Positions 1 to 8,203 are shown, numbered from the stretch's first letter. The stretch: DNA of 23,296 nucleotides from DATBED01 sp036276195 (GCA_036276195.1 DATBED010000008.1:1-23296), one strand, 5' to 3'. Notes: generated by a model from the sequence alone, not told the origin. Numbers and translations: made by a program.

Positions 1-1
1 C

Positions 2-457
2 CAGCGCTATGGCTATTCCTATCAAGAGGCTAAAAATGTGGACGATAGTTATACGCAGTCGCGCGGCCACGGTTTCGGTAAAGAGGCCAAGCGCCGCATT
101 ATGATCGGCACCCATGTGCTTTCGAGTGGCTATTACGACGCCTATTATAAGCAGGCCCAAACGGTGCGGACTAAGCTAATCCAGGAGTTTGAAGAGGCAT
201 TTCGGCAAGTCGATTTCTTGATTGGACCGGTGGCGCCGACCACGGCTTTTAAGATTGGACAAAACATTCAAGATCCGTTGCAAATGTACCTGGCCGATGT
301 CATGACTGTGGCGCCGAACTTGGCCGGCAACCCGGCAATCAGCTTACCGGCTGGCGAAAGCCAAGGCTTGCCGGTGAACCTACATATTATGGCGCCGCAA
401 AAAGCCGATAGGGATTTGCTGGCTTTTGCTAAGCAAGCGGAAGGGGTGCTGGCATGA
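2..457 (+). CDS. gatA: Glutamyl/aspartyl-tRNA(Gln/Asn) amidotransferase subunit A, 3' end
   Basis: This is the C-terminal part of GatA, the amidase subunit of GatCAB, which releases ammonia from glutamine so that misacylated Glu-tRNA(Gln) or Asp-tRNA(Asn) can be corrected. The reading frame is open from the left edge of the window (codon at base 2), so the gene is cut and its catalytic Ser-cisSer-Lys part lies upstream. Visible family signatures are RYGYS near the edge, SRGHGFGKEAKRR, and the stretch TYVLS-GYYDAYY-like (here THVLSSGYYDAYYKQAQ). Further on, FLIGPVAPTTAF and NLAGNPAISLPAG are also typical of the amidase C-terminus. The TGA stop overlaps the ATG of the next gene (ATGA), so translation is probably coupled. 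gatC is not in the window and may lie upstream. Confidence 0.96.
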   Translation, partial: QRYGYSYQEAKNVDDSYTQSRGHGFGKEAKRRIMIGTHVLSSGYYDAYYKQAQTVRTKLIQEFEEAFRQVDFLIGPVAPTTAFKIGQNIQDPLQMYLADVMTVAPNLAGNPAISLPAGESQGLPVNLHIMAPQKADRDLLAFAKQAEGVLA

Positions 458-816
458 AACGCAATCCTTTTCGTCGTCGCAAGCTTAATGCCAATAAGTA
501 CACTGCCCGCTGGAAGGAACTTCAGGGCTACTGTGCCAGCCGCAAGACCTGGCCAAAAGCCATCATAGAAGCCGATAACCTGTTAAGTGATGTTCTAAAG
601 CGCAAAGGCTACAAAGGCAAAACTCTCGGCGAACGGCTGGTAGCTGCTCAACACGAACTGTCGAGCAACGACAGCGTGTGGGTTGGCCACAAACTGCGTA
701 ACGTTATGGAGAAGCCCGAGCTCGACGTGCGCAAGCTCAAAAAGAAGGATATGGTGGTTGCCCTGGCCGGCTTCCGTGAGGCGCTGCGCGACCTAGGAGC
801 CCTCCACCGTGATTAG
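454..816 (+). CDS. Small HEPN-like CPR protein between gatA and gatB
   Basis: A basic 120-residue protein with no signal peptide or membrane segment. The N-terminus is strongly cationic (MKRNPFRRRKLN), followed by a mostly helical body with WPKAIIEADNLLSDVLKRKG, the turn YKGKTLGERL and a late VWVGHKLRNVMEKPE. From memory, this order (IEADxLLDxxLKxxGYxGxTMGERL, then AHKLRNxxxHE, then ALxxLGAL) occurs in small conserved proteins of CPR bacteria and resembles HEPN-type helical domains. Here the RNxxxH motif reads RNVMEK, so the histidine is missing and RNase activity is doubtful. It overlaps gatA by 4 nt and gatB by 8 nt, so it is translated inside the amidotransferase operon; a link to that complex is only inferred. 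Family assignment is moderate, function unknown. Confidence 0.8.
   Translation: MKRNPFRRRKLNANKYTARWKELQGYCASRKTWPKAIIEADNLLSDVLKRKGYKGKTLGERLVAAQHELSSNDSVWVGHKLRNVMEKPELDVRKLKKKDMVVALAGFREALRDLGALHRD
795..799 (+). promoter_or_regulatory. Shine-Dalgarno AGGAG for gatB
   Basis: AGGAG lies 9 nt before GTG at 809, inside the end of the preceding gene. It supports GTG as the gatB start, since no ATG occurs nearby in this frame. Confidence 0.7.
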
Positions 817-2263
817 CTCCGCGATTCGCGCCAAATATAAGGTGACGGTTGGCATCGAGTGTCATGTGCAGCTGAAAACCAAAACCAAGCTGTTTTCGGC
901 CGTCGGCAACGACGCCCGCGAAGCGCCACCGAACAGCTTGGTCAGCCACATCGACTTCGGCTTGCCGGGTGCCCTGCCGGTGTTGAACCGCGAAGCCATC
1001 CATCTAGCCTCCAAAGCCGCCTTCGCTTTAAATAGCTTTCCACAGAAGTTCAGCAAATTCGACCGCAAGCACTATTTTTACCCCGATTTGCCGATGGGCT
1101 ACCAGATCACCCAGTACGATGAACCTATCGTGGTGGGCGGCTCGGTCGAGCTTGAAGTAGACGGTAAAACCAAAGTCATCGGCATCACCCGAGCCCATCT
1201 GGAAGCCGATGCCGGCAAGAGCACCCATCCGCCTGGCCAAGCTTATTCCCTGGTCGACCTCAATCGGGCCGGCACACCCTTGCTAGAAATAGTTAGCGAA
1301 CCCGATATGAGCACTGCCGCCGAGGCCAAGGCCTATGCCCGCGAGCTTTACTTGCGTATGCGCTACGCCGACGTCTCTGATGCAAACCTTTACTACGGCA
1401 ACATGCGCTTCGATGTCAATGTTAGCGTGAGTAAAACCAATAAACTGGGTACTCGCACCGAGACTAAGAACCTCAACAGCTTCCGCTCGGTCGAGAAGGC
1501 TGTCGAATACGAGACCGCGCGCCAAATTGAAGTGCTCGAAAAAGGCGGTACCATCACCCAAGAAACCCGCGGCTGGGACGACGCCAAGCAGAAAACTTTC
1601 ACCCAGCGCAGCAAAGAGAACGCCGATGACTACCGCTACATGCCCGACCCCGACTTACCACCCGTCACTCTCGACGATGAATACATCGCCAAAATAAAAG
1701 CCGAAATGCCGCCGCTGCCCGACGATTACCGAGAGAAGTTAAAAGCCATCGACATTGACGCCAAAGTTATCGAAGACATTATCGCGGATCCAGATATGGC
1801 TCGTTTGGTAGCCAATGTACTGGCCAAAGCTGGCGCCGAACATGCCAGGCGAATTGCTTTTTGGATGATGTTAGAAATTCAGGATTCGGACGAACAAGGA
1901 GAGGCTCAACCAACGGAAAAGTCTTATAATATAGATCATCTTATCCGGCTATCCGAGCTGACCTCCGACAATAAGTTAAGCTCTACCGCTGCCAAAGAAG
2001 TATTTGTTGAAGTGACTAAAACCGGCGAGGACCCTGATAAAATCGCTGCTAAAAAGAACTTAATCCAAGTTTCAGACGAGGGGGAGATCGCTAAAATCGT
2101 CGGGCAAGTTTTGGCCGATAATCAAAAAGCTGCCGAAGACGTCAAAAACGGCGAAATGAAGGCCATCGGCTTCTTGGTTGGCCAGGTCATGAAGGCCTCC
2201 CAAGGCAAAGCCAACCCCCAGCTCGCCCAAGAGCTTATCAAAAAACAGCTTGGCCTTTCCTGA
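809..2263 (+). CDS. gatB: Aspartyl/glutamyl-tRNA(Asn/Gln) amidotransferase subunit B
   Basis: GatB, 484 residues, normal family length. It binds the misacylated tRNA, phosphorylates the side-chain carboxylate with ATP and receives ammonia from GatA. The N-terminal cradle domain begins YKVTVGIECHVQL and continues with KHYFYPDLPMGYQITQYD, the well-conserved GatB signature. RAHLEADAGKSTH, DLNRAGTPLLEIVSEPD and the later YRYMPDPDLPP follow. The C-terminal third is the helical and YqeY-like tail (LSSTAAKEVF, then MKAIGFLVGQVMKASQGKANP). The start is GTG with AGGAG 9 nt upstream, overlapping the previous gene by 8 nt. The organism therefore appears to make Gln-tRNA and/or Asn-tRNA by transamidation. 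Confidence 0.97.
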   Translation: MISSAIRAKYKVTVGIECHVQLKTKTKLFSAVGNDAREAPPNSLVSHIDFGLPGALPVLNREAIHLASKAAFALNSFPQKFSKFDRKHYFYPDLPMGYQITQYDEPIVVGGSVELEVDGKTKVIGITRAHLEADAGKSTHPPGQAYSLVDLNRAGTPLLEIVSEPDMSTAAEAKAYARELYLRMRYADVSDANLYYGNMRFDVNVSVSKTNKLGTRTETKNLNSFRSVEKAVEYETARQIEVLEKGGTITQETRGWDDAKQKTFTQRSKENADDYRYMPDPDLPPVTLDDEYIAKIKAEMPPLPDDYREKLKAIDIDAKVIEDIIADPDMARLVANVLAKAGAEHARRIAFWMMLEIQDSDEQGEAQPTEKSYNIDHLIRLSELTSDNKLSSTAAKEVFVEVTKTGEDPDKIAAKKNLIQVSDEGEIAKIVGQVLADNQKAAEDVKNGEMKAIGFLVGQVMKASQGKANPQLAQELIKKQLGLS

Positions 2264-2463
2264 TGTCTTACTAACTATCTAACTATCTGAATGATGCTGC
2301 CCGAACGCTGTCGAATTTATAGCATAATCTACATATCTTCCATCTGTAATTTAATACCATTTACGTTATAACTTTACTTCTTAACAATATGTATTAAAGA
2401 GCATAAAATACACAGCGGACTTCAGGAAGTAGTTTGCGGGTCGCGCGTGGTACAATTTTAAGA
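2264..2463. other. AT-rich intergenic gap between gatB and galU
   Basis: About 200 bp, clearly richer in A+T than the genes on either side. It starts with an 8-bp tandem repeat, CTAACTAT twice (2271-2286), followed by AT-rich DNA without a plausible reading frame or RNA gene. I see no clear GC stem with a T-run, so the gatB terminator is not obvious. The right end carries the galU promoter. Confidence 0.6.
2448..2456 (+). promoter_or_regulatory. Extended -10 promoter of galU (leaderless)
   Basis: TGGTACAAT combines an extended -10 TGN with the hexamer TACAAT (2451-2456). Only 7 nt separate the hexamer from ATG at 2464, so transcription should begin at or next to the start codon. I see no well-spaced -35. 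Confidence 0.65.
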
Positions 2464-3360
2464 ATGGCCCAATCGAAGGTTCGAAAAGCAGTTATAGCGG
2501 CGGCTGGTTTTGGTACTCGGTTTTTACCGCAGACCAAGGCCATGCCCAAAGAGATGTTGCCGCTGATCAACAAGCCGATTATTCAGCACATAGTTGAGGA
2601 GCTGGTGGCCTCCGGTATCACAGATATTGTAATTGTCACGGGTTACCACAAGCGCACCATTGAGGATCATTTTGATCACATGAGCGCCGATTTAAAGGCC
2701 AACCTGGAAGAAGCCGGTAAAACAGAATTGCTAGAAGCTACCTCGCGCATCTCTGGTTTGGCCAATTTTGCGTATTTAAGGCAGAAAGGGCCGTACGGCA
2801 CCGGTACGCCACTGCTTAATGCCGCTCACTTGTTAGCCGATGAGCCGTTTATTTTCACCTTTGCCGATGACTTCGTAGAAGCTAAGCCGACACGCTTCCA
2901 GCAGTTGATTGATGTGCAGGCCAAGCGAGGCGGTTCGGTTATAGCCTGTGTCAAACGAGATGCCGATGCCGATTATGGTCGTTATGGTTACGTTGGTGGC
3001 CCAGAAATTGAGCCGGGCTTGATTGATATGACCGCCATTGTAGAAAAGCCGGGTAGCCGAGACAAATCGCCATCTGACCTGGCTTCGGTTAGCGGCTATG
3101 TCTTTGAGCCAGCTCTTTTGCAGTACTTGCAGAAGCAGCAACAGATTCATGATCCGAAAAAAGGCGAGTTCATGATCCAAGATTCGATGCAGCAAATGAT
3201 TAACGACGGACACCACATTTACGGCTGTGAAATCAAGAACGGCACTTACTACGACACTGGTAACCCTTTGGAATACCTCAAAACCGTCTTCGACTTTGCG
3301 CTGATGCGAGACGACATCGGCCCAGAGCTACGGCAACACTTGCGCAAAAAATTACAATAG
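2464..3360 (+). CDS. galU: UTP--glucose-1-phosphate uridylyltransferase
   Basis: GalU makes UDP-glucose from UTP and glucose-1-phosphate in the cytosol, feeding cell-envelope polysaccharide and glycolipid synthesis. The protein is 298 residues, typical length. The nucleotide-binding loop AAGFGTRFLPQTKAMPKEMLP is at the N-terminus, followed by KPIIQHIVEE, the FADDF metal-site region, VEKP near the sugar-binding part, and YYDTGNPLEYLK at the C-terminal end, all standard for bacterial GalU. I chose ATG 2464 rather than the upstream in-frame TTG at 2434, because the GalU core begins a few residues later and a -10 hexamer lies between the two, which would leave the TTG outside the mRNA. It stands alone behind its own promoter. 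Confidence 0.95.
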   Translation: MAQSKVRKAVIAAAGFGTRFLPQTKAMPKEMLPLINKPIIQHIVEELVASGITDIVIVTGYHKRTIEDHFDHMSADLKANLEEAGKTELLEATSRISGLANFAYLRQKGPYGTGTPLLNAAHLLADEPFIFTFADDFVEAKPTRFQQLIDVQAKRGGSVIACVKRDADADYGRYGYVGGPEIEPGLIDMTAIVEKPGSRDKSPSDLASVSGYVFEPALLQYLQKQQQIHDPKKGEFMIQDSMQQMINDGHHIYGCEIKNGTYYDTGNPLEYLKTVFDFALMRDDIGPELRQHLRKKLQ

Positions 3361-3377
3361 AATTTGACAGATTGCGG

Positions 3378-3383
3378 TATACT
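3378..3383 (+). promoter_or_regulatory. -10 hexamer TATACT, leaderless start
   Basis: TATACT ends 7 nt before ATG 3391, the same spacing as at galU. A TTGACA at 3364-3369 is only 8 nt upstream of the hexamer, too close to act as its -35. Confidence 0.55.
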
Positions 3384-3390
3384 ATGTGCC

Positions 3391-3642
3391 ATGACCACTA
3401 CTGATCAGGTTCTGCTGATTATACTGACCAGCCTCCTTAGTTTGTTCTTCATATTTTGGATTGCGGTAATTATTATTGTCATTAAGCTTATAGGCGAGGT
3501 CAGGCGTGTAGTCGCCAGAGCCGAAGAAGTCGTCGACTCCGTAGAATCGGCTGCCGAAGTGCTGCGCGATACCCAAGGCCGGTTAGCTTTCTTTAAGCTG
3601 GTCCGTAACATCCTTAAAGTAGTCAATGGGAGGCGTAAATGA
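3391..3642 (+). CDS. Small membrane protein, DUF948/YtxG-like
   Basis: An 83-residue protein with one long N-terminal membrane segment (VLLIILTSLLSLFFIFWIAV and onward) followed by a basic, amphipathic helix (VRRVVARAEEVVDSVESAAEVL) and a basic tail. This is the architecture of DUF948/YtxG-type proteins. The next gene is YtxH-like, which recalls the ytxG-ytxH pair of Bacillus, where both belong to a general stress operon. ATG 3391 is preferred over an upstream TTG at 3364 because a -10 hexamer sits 7 nt before it. The TGA stop overlaps the ATG of the YtxH-like gene. The DUF948 assignment rests on architecture and neighbour, not on a strong motif. Confidence 0.75.
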   Translation: MTTTDQVLLIILTSLLSLFFIFWIAVIIIVIKLIGEVRRVVARAEEVVDSVESAAEVLRDTQGRLAFFKLVRNILKVVNGRRK

Positions 3643-4061
3643 GTTTCACTAGCCGCAAACGCTCTGGTAGCGCCAAAAAAATAGCTCTTTTTAGTTCCAT
3701 AGCAGCCGCAGCCGGCTTTTTGGCCGGCATCTTAACCGCTCCTCAAAGTGGCAAAGCCACCCGTGGCGATATTAAACAGGCTGCCGATAAGGGTATCGGT
3801 GAAGCAGAGAAAGACCTAAAAAAGCTTAACCAGGAGCTAAGCAAACTTATTAGTGAAGCTAAGACCGGCGGCGAAAAACTAAGCACCAAGGCTCAAAAAG
3901 AGCTGGGCGAGTTGGTCGAGAAGGCTCAAGACACCCGCGAGAAGGGCCGTGAAATGCTTAGCGCTATCCACGAAGGCGAGGCCCAAGATAAAGATCTGGC
4001 TAAAGCCATCAAAGACGCCAACCTGGCCCTAAAACACTTGCGCGATTACCTCAAAAAATAA
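3639..4061 (+). CDS. YtxH-like envelope protein
   Basis: A 140-residue protein. After a basic N-terminus comes a short Ala/Gly-rich hydrophobic segment (FSSIAAAAGFLAGILTAPQSGKATR), which matches the YtxH domain: one membrane-associated helix followed by a helix starting at a PxSGxxTR-like turn. The remainder is a long, highly charged, probable coiled coil rich in Lys, Glu and Ala (about residues 45-140). GGGAGG (3628-3633) lies 5 nt before ATG 3639, and the start overlaps the preceding stop (ATGA), so the two genes are probably co-translated. Family members are linked to stress in Firmicutes; the molecular role is unknown. Confidence 0.85.
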   Translation: MSFTSRKRSGSAKKIALFSSIAAAAGFLAGILTAPQSGKATRGDIKQAADKGIGEAEKDLKKLNQELSKLISEAKTGGEKLSTKAQKELGELVEKAQDTREKGREMLSAIHEGEAQDKDLAKAIKDANLALKHLRDYLKK

Positions 4062-4071
4062 GCCTTTTCTT

Positions 4072-4080
4072 TGATATAAT
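4072..4080 (+). promoter_or_regulatory. Extended -10 promoter of dnaE
   Basis: TGATATAAT is a perfect extended -10 (TGN plus TATAAT 4075-4080), 11 nt after the stop of the YtxH-like gene. No good -35 is visible. The predicted leader of about 25 nt contains an AGAGGG Shine-Dalgarno (4101-4106) 5 nt before the TTG start. Confidence 0.7.
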
Positions 4081-4111
4081 GAAGGTGAAACTAAGCTCTT
4101 AGAGGGAAATT

Positions 4112-7100
4112 TTGGCGGTCAAAAAACAAGCGCTCAAGCCTAGCGATTTTGTGCACCTGCACAACCATACGCAGTACAGTCTGCTGGACGGCCTGACCAA
4201 GGTGCCCGCCCTGATGAAGCATGTCAAAGACAGCGGCATGGAGGCGATCGCTATCACCGACCACGGCACCCTTAGTGGCTCGATCGAGTTCTACAAGGCG
4301 GCCAAGGCCGAAGGGATTAATCCCATCATCGGCATGGAGGCCTACGTAGCCGCTCGCCGGCTAACAGATAAGGAGCCGGGCAAAGACAAGCCCTATTACC
4401 ACCTGATTTTGCTGGCTATGAACCAAGAGGGTTACCAAAACCTGATGGCCCTTAGCACTATTGCTAACCTGGAAGGTTTCTATTACAAACCGCGGATTGA
4501 CCGCGAACTGCTAGCCGAACATAACGAGGGTCTGATTTGTCTGAGCGGCTGCGCCAGCAGCGAAATTGGCGATGCCTTGCGCCAGGGCCAGTACGACCAA
4601 GCCAAGCAAATTGCCGAGTGGTACAAAGAAGCCTTTGGCGACCGCTACTACTTAGAGATCCAAGACCATGGCCACCCCGACCACCCCAGGCGCTGGGCCG
4701 AGCAAACCGAAATAAACAAGCAGTTAATGCAACTGGGCCAAGAGCTGGGTATTGAACGGGTAGTTACTTGCGATGCCCACTACCTGAAGCCAACCGATAA
4801 AGAAGCCCACGAAATCTTGCTATGCGTGCAGACGGGCTCGTTCTTGAGCGATGAAAAGCGCATGAGCCTGAAAGATTTTGACCTGTATGTTAACCAGCCG
4901 GAAGAGGTGATTGGCCGCTGGGGTGAGCAATACCCTGAACTGATTACTAATAGCTGCCAGATCGCCAAGCGCTGCAATTTAAGCATCGAATTGGGCAAAA
5001 TTCTAATCCCAAAGTTTCCGGTGCCAAAGGGCGAGACCGAAAAATCATATCTGCAGAAGCAGGCTTACCGCGGCCTGGCTTGGCGCTATGGTCATGATGC
5101 CCAAAAGAAGCCAATCCTTGAAAAAGCGGCGCGGAGCCTGACAATAGCCGAGGCCAAAAAAACCCTGTCTAAGTCAGTGCTGGAACGGGCGGAATTCGAA
5201 CTAAGCGTGATCGGTCAAATGGGCTTCAATGGCTACTTTTTGATTATTGCCGACTTTGTGGGATGGGGCAAAAACCAGGGTATTGTCTTTGGGCCGGGCC
5301 GGGGCAGCGCGGCCGGCTCAATCGTGTCGTACGCCCTAAAAATAACCGAAATCGACCCCCTACAGTATGAACTGCTGTTTGAGCGCTTTTTGAACCCCGA
5401 CCGTATCAGCATGCCCGACGTCGACATCGACATCCAAGACAACCGCCGCGACGAGGTTATTCAGTACTGCATCGAAAAATACGGCAAGGAACGGGTCGCC
5501 AACATAGTGACTTTTGGCCGGATGGCCGCCCGTAACGCTGTGCGGGACGTGTCGCGGGTACTCCAGGTTCCTTATGCCGAGGCCGACCGGCTGGCCAAAA
5601 TGATCCCACCACCAGTGCAGGGGCGGCACATTCCCTTAGTCACGTCGCTTAAACGGGATCACGACCTCAAAAATGAATACGACAACAGTGAAACCGCCAA
5701 AAAAGTCTTTGATTTGGCCTTGCAGCTAGAGGGAACTATCCGGTCGCATGGCGTCCACGCCGCCGGCGTGGTGATCGCGCCCGAAGACATCGTCTGCTAT
5801 ACGCCGCTGGAACTGGCTCAAAAAGGGGTGATTGCCACGCAGTATTCGATGGGCCCAATCGAAGAGCTCGGACTGCTCAAGATAGACTTCTTAGGCCTGT
5901 CCAACCTAACAATTATTAACAACGCCCTACGCATCATTAAGCGGGTATATAGCAAGAGCATCGACATCGACACCATTCCTATGGATGACGAGCCGACTTT
6001 TAAGCTGTTCCAGCAAGGTGATACGACTGGAGTCTTCCAGTTCGAATCGGCTGGTATGAAGCGCTATTTAAAGCAGCTTAAGCCGACCGAATTTGATGAT
6101 CTGATTGCTATGAATGCGCTTTATCGGCCAGGGCCAATGCAATTCATTGATGAGTATATTGCTCGAAAACACGGCGAAGAAAAGATTACTTATGAATACC
6201 CCGGCTTAAAGGCCGCCCTTGGCAATACTTACGGCGTGCTGGTTTACCAAGAGCAGTTCATGCAAGTCAGCAAAGAAATGTGCGGCTTCTCCGGTGGGCA
6301 GGCCGATACGTTGCGCAAAGCCATCGGCAAGAAGCAACGCGACACCATGGCTAAGATGAAAACCGCCTTTATTGAAGGTATGATGCAACATAGCCAAGTC
6401 GATCGGGCCTTTGCCGAAAAGTTCTGGGTGCGGATGGAAGCTTTTGCCGACTATGGCTTTAACAAGAGCCACTCTGCTCCCTATGCCATGATCGCTTATC
6501 AAACGGCTTACCTAAAAGCCCACTACCCCGCGGCCTTTATGGCGGCGCTCATGAGTAGCGACTTTGACGACACCGACCGGCTGGCCATTGAAATAAGTGA
6601 GTGTAAACACATGGGTTTGACGGTGATGCCGCCGGATGTCAATGAATCTTTTGTGGAATTTGCCGTGGTGCCTGAAACTAATGCCATCCGCTTCGGCATG
6701 GCAGCCATTAAGAATGTGGGTACCGGGGCGGTGGAGGAAATTTTGCGAGCCCGTCAGACTGGCCAGTTCACCAGTCTGGAAGACTTTTTGGGCCGGGTTA
6801 GCCCGCGCATTGTCAATCGTAAAGGTATGGAAAGCCTGATTAAGGCCGGCGCCTTTGACGGCTTTGGTGACCGCGCCGCGCTGTTCTATAACCTTGACAT
6901 GATACTGGCTTACGGCGCCAGGTTGCAAAAGCAAGCCAATGATGGCCAAACCGACCTTTTCGGCTCCTTGGATGAGATTGAGATGGAACGGCCAAAACTG
7001 GAGCTGCAATTGCCGCCGGAACCGGCCGACCACCGCGAGCAATTAATCTGGGAGCGCGAGCTACTCGGCTTGTATCTCAGCCAACATCCGCTGGAGCTGT

Positions 7101-7762
7101 TCGAGACTTTTTTGGCAGAGCAAACCATACCCCTCAACTCTATAACGGCCGACCACGACGGACGGGCTGTGAGTATTGGCGGCGCCGTGTCTTATGTGCG
7201 CGAAGTTACTACTAAAAACGGCCAGCGCATGGCCTTTGTAGGTATTGAAGATCGTTATAGTGAAGTGGAGGTAGTGCTCTTCCCTAGTAGCTACCAACAA
7301 ACTATGGGTCTATGGGAACGCGACAAGGTCGTACTGATTCGGGGAAAAGTTAACGCTAGGGATCGTGAAGGTAAGCGTGCCGACGAAGTTAAGATCATGG
7401 CTGACGACGCCCGGGAGATTACCAGCCAGCAGGCCAGTGCTTATCAGGCGACGGGCAAGAAGTCTAAGGTTCCTAAACCGCGCCAGCCGGCAACCGCTGC
7501 GCCTGGCCCTGGCGCCAAAGCTGCCGTGTTACCAAAATCGGAGCGGGTTTATATCCGCCTGGAGACTACCAACAACGAGAGTACCCTTCTATCCCTCAAA
7601 GAAACAATTGACGCCCACAGTGGTTCCACAGAAGTGGTCTTAGTTTTGGGCGCCGCCGAAGCCAAGCAGGCCATCAAGCTGCCAGGTGGCATCGATGCCG
7701 GCAATGGCAGCCTCGACCGTCTGCAAGCGCTGGTAGGCCGCGAGAACGTCGTAATTCAATAA
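4112..7762 (+). CDS. dnaE: DNA polymerase III subunit alpha
   Basis: Replicative polymerase of the DnaE type, 1216 residues. The N-terminal PHP domain keeps the putative metal ligands: H15 and H17 (HLHNH), D50-H51 (ITDHG), E76 (GMEAY), H97 (YYHLI) and later CDAHY. This suggests an active PHP site that could proofread, as proposed for DnaE proteins that retain these residues. The palm has FGPGRGSAAGSIVSYAL and the catalytic aspartates in MPDVDIDI (D436, D438), with a third likely at D592 (KIDFLGLSN). The fingers and HhH region follow (NALYRPGPMQF, then GMESLIKAGAFDGFG). An OB-fold lies at roughly 1020-1100 (GGAVSYVREVTTKNGQRMAF). A Pro/Ala-rich linker then leads to a short C-terminal domain. 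The start is TTG with AGAGGG upstream. The stop overlaps the convergent gene by 7 nt. Confidence 0.97.
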   Translation: MAVKKQALKPSDFVHLHNHTQYSLLDGLTKVPALMKHVKDSGMEAIAITDHGTLSGSIEFYKAAKAEGINPIIGMEAYVAARRLTDKEPGKDKPYYHLILLAMNQEGYQNLMALSTIANLEGFYYKPRIDRELLAEHNEGLICLSGCASSEIGDALRQGQYDQAKQIAEWYKEAFGDRYYLEIQDHGHPDHPRRWAEQTEINKQLMQLGQELGIERVVTCDAHYLKPTDKEAHEILLCVQTGSFLSDEKRMSLKDFDLYVNQPEEVIGRWGEQYPELITNSCQIAKRCNLSIELGKILIPKFPVPKGETEKSYLQKQAYRGLAWRYGHDAQKKPILEKAARSLTIAEAKKTLSKSVLERAEFELSVIGQMGFNGYFLIIADFVGWGKNQGIVFGPGRGSAAGSIVSYALKITEIDPLQYELLFERFLNPDRISMPDVDIDIQDNRRDEVIQYCIEKYGKERVANIVTFGRMAARNAVRDVSRVLQVPYAEADRLAKMIPPPVQGRHIPLVTSLKRDHDLKNEYDNSETAKKVFDLALQLEGTIRSHGVHAAGVVIAPEDIVCYTPLELAQKGVIATQYSMGPIEELGLLKIDFLGLSNLTIINNALRIIKRVYSKSIDIDTIPMDDEPTFKLFQQGDTTGVFQFESAGMKRYLKQLKPTEFDDLIAMNALYRPGPMQFIDEYIARKHGEEKITYEYPGLKAALGNTYGVLVYQEQFMQVSKEMCGFSGGQADTLRKAIGKKQRDTMAKMKTAFIEGMMQHSQVDRAFAEKFWVRMEAFADYGFNKSHSAPYAMIAYQTAYLKAHYPAAFMAALMSSDFDDTDRLAIEISECKHMGLTVMPPDVNESFVEFAVVPETNAIRFGMAAIKNVGTGAVEEILRARQTGQFTSLEDFLGRVSPRIVNRKGMESLIKAGAFDGFGDRAALFYNLDMILAYGARLQKQANDGQTDLFGSLDEIEMERPKLELQLPPEPADHREQLIWERELLGLYLSQHPLELFETFLAEQTIPLNSITADHDGRAVSIGGAVSYVREVTTKNGQRMAFVGIEDRYSEVEVVLFPSSYQQTMGLWERDKVVLIRGKVNARDREGKRADEVKIMADDAREITSQQASAYQATGKKSKVPKPRQPATAAPGPGAKAAVLPKSERVYIRLETTNNESTLLSLKETIDAHSGSTEVVLVLGAAEAKQAIKLPGGIDAGNGSLDRLQALVGRENVVIQ

Positions 7763-8181
7763 TTAGCGCGGGTTAAGAGAACACCTGCCGTAGCAATTAC
7801 GGCCAAACCAATGTCGAACCAGGGGTGTTCGGCGACAAACTTTTCGCCTCGATTGACCACTCTCTGAAAACGGTACCAATGCGTAAAGACAAAAATTGCA
7901 AAAGCCACGATTGTTATGCCCATAACCACGTAAAGCAAGACATTAGACGTGCTACCGGTCACAGCTCCCAGCCGGGTGGCGGCAATGTTTAGTTGTGCGC
8001 TGTTCGAAACGAGCCGTGCCGGCGCGTGCCACTCTTTACTTATTAAAACTCCTCCACCAACTACCGCCAACAGCGGCAAATAAGGGTAATAAGCCTTCAT
8101 ATAATGCTTGCCACGCCGGTGGTGCTGTGCCTGCCGCTTCTTATGGTAAGTTTTGGGTTTAGGGCGAGTCGCTAGAGCCAT
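7756..8181 (-). CDS. Small polytopic membrane protein with His/Lys-rich N-terminus
   Basis: A 141-residue protein of unknown function. The first 25-30 residues are very basic and His-rich (YHKKRQAQHHRRGKHYMK), followed by AYYPYLPLLAVVGGGVLI, the first membrane segment. Two more hydrophobic segments occur (NVLLYVVMGITIVAFAIFVF, and FDIGLAVIATAGVLL at the C-terminus). The N-terminal pattern HH-basic-Y-x-YPYLP-hydrophobic resembles, from memory, anchors that recur on Saccharibacteria envelope proteins. ATG 8181 is favoured over upstream starts at 8205 and 8223 because the -10 hexamer lies at 8204-8209. It follows the methyltransferase gene by 34 nt on the same strand. The TGA stop overlaps the dnaE stop region tail to tail. 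Confidence 0.75.
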   Translation of the reverse strand: MALATRPKPKTYHKKRQAQHHRRGKHYMKAYYPYLPLLAVVGGGVLISKEWHAPARLVSNSAQLNIAATRLGAVTGSTSNVLLYVVMGITIVAFAIFVFTHWYRFQRVVNRGEKFVAEHPWFDIGLAVIATAGVLLTRANY

Positions 8182-8203
8182 TTTTGTTTCTTTTAACACT
8201 AGC

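Noticed and set aside
2434..2463. Upstream TTG extension of GalU (ten residues)
   Set aside because: The extension contains the -10 hexamer and the family N-terminus fits ATG 2464.
3364..3369. TTGACA as -35 of the YtxG-like gene
   Set aside because: It is only 8 nt from the TATACT hexamer, and 17 nt is expected. TTG at 3364 was also rejected as the start codon, since the -10 lies downstream of it.
6512..7042. 176-codon minus-strand frame inside dnaE
   Set aside because: It lies wholly within the conserved dnaE frame and has no recognisable product; GC-rich codon use keeps the antisense frame open.
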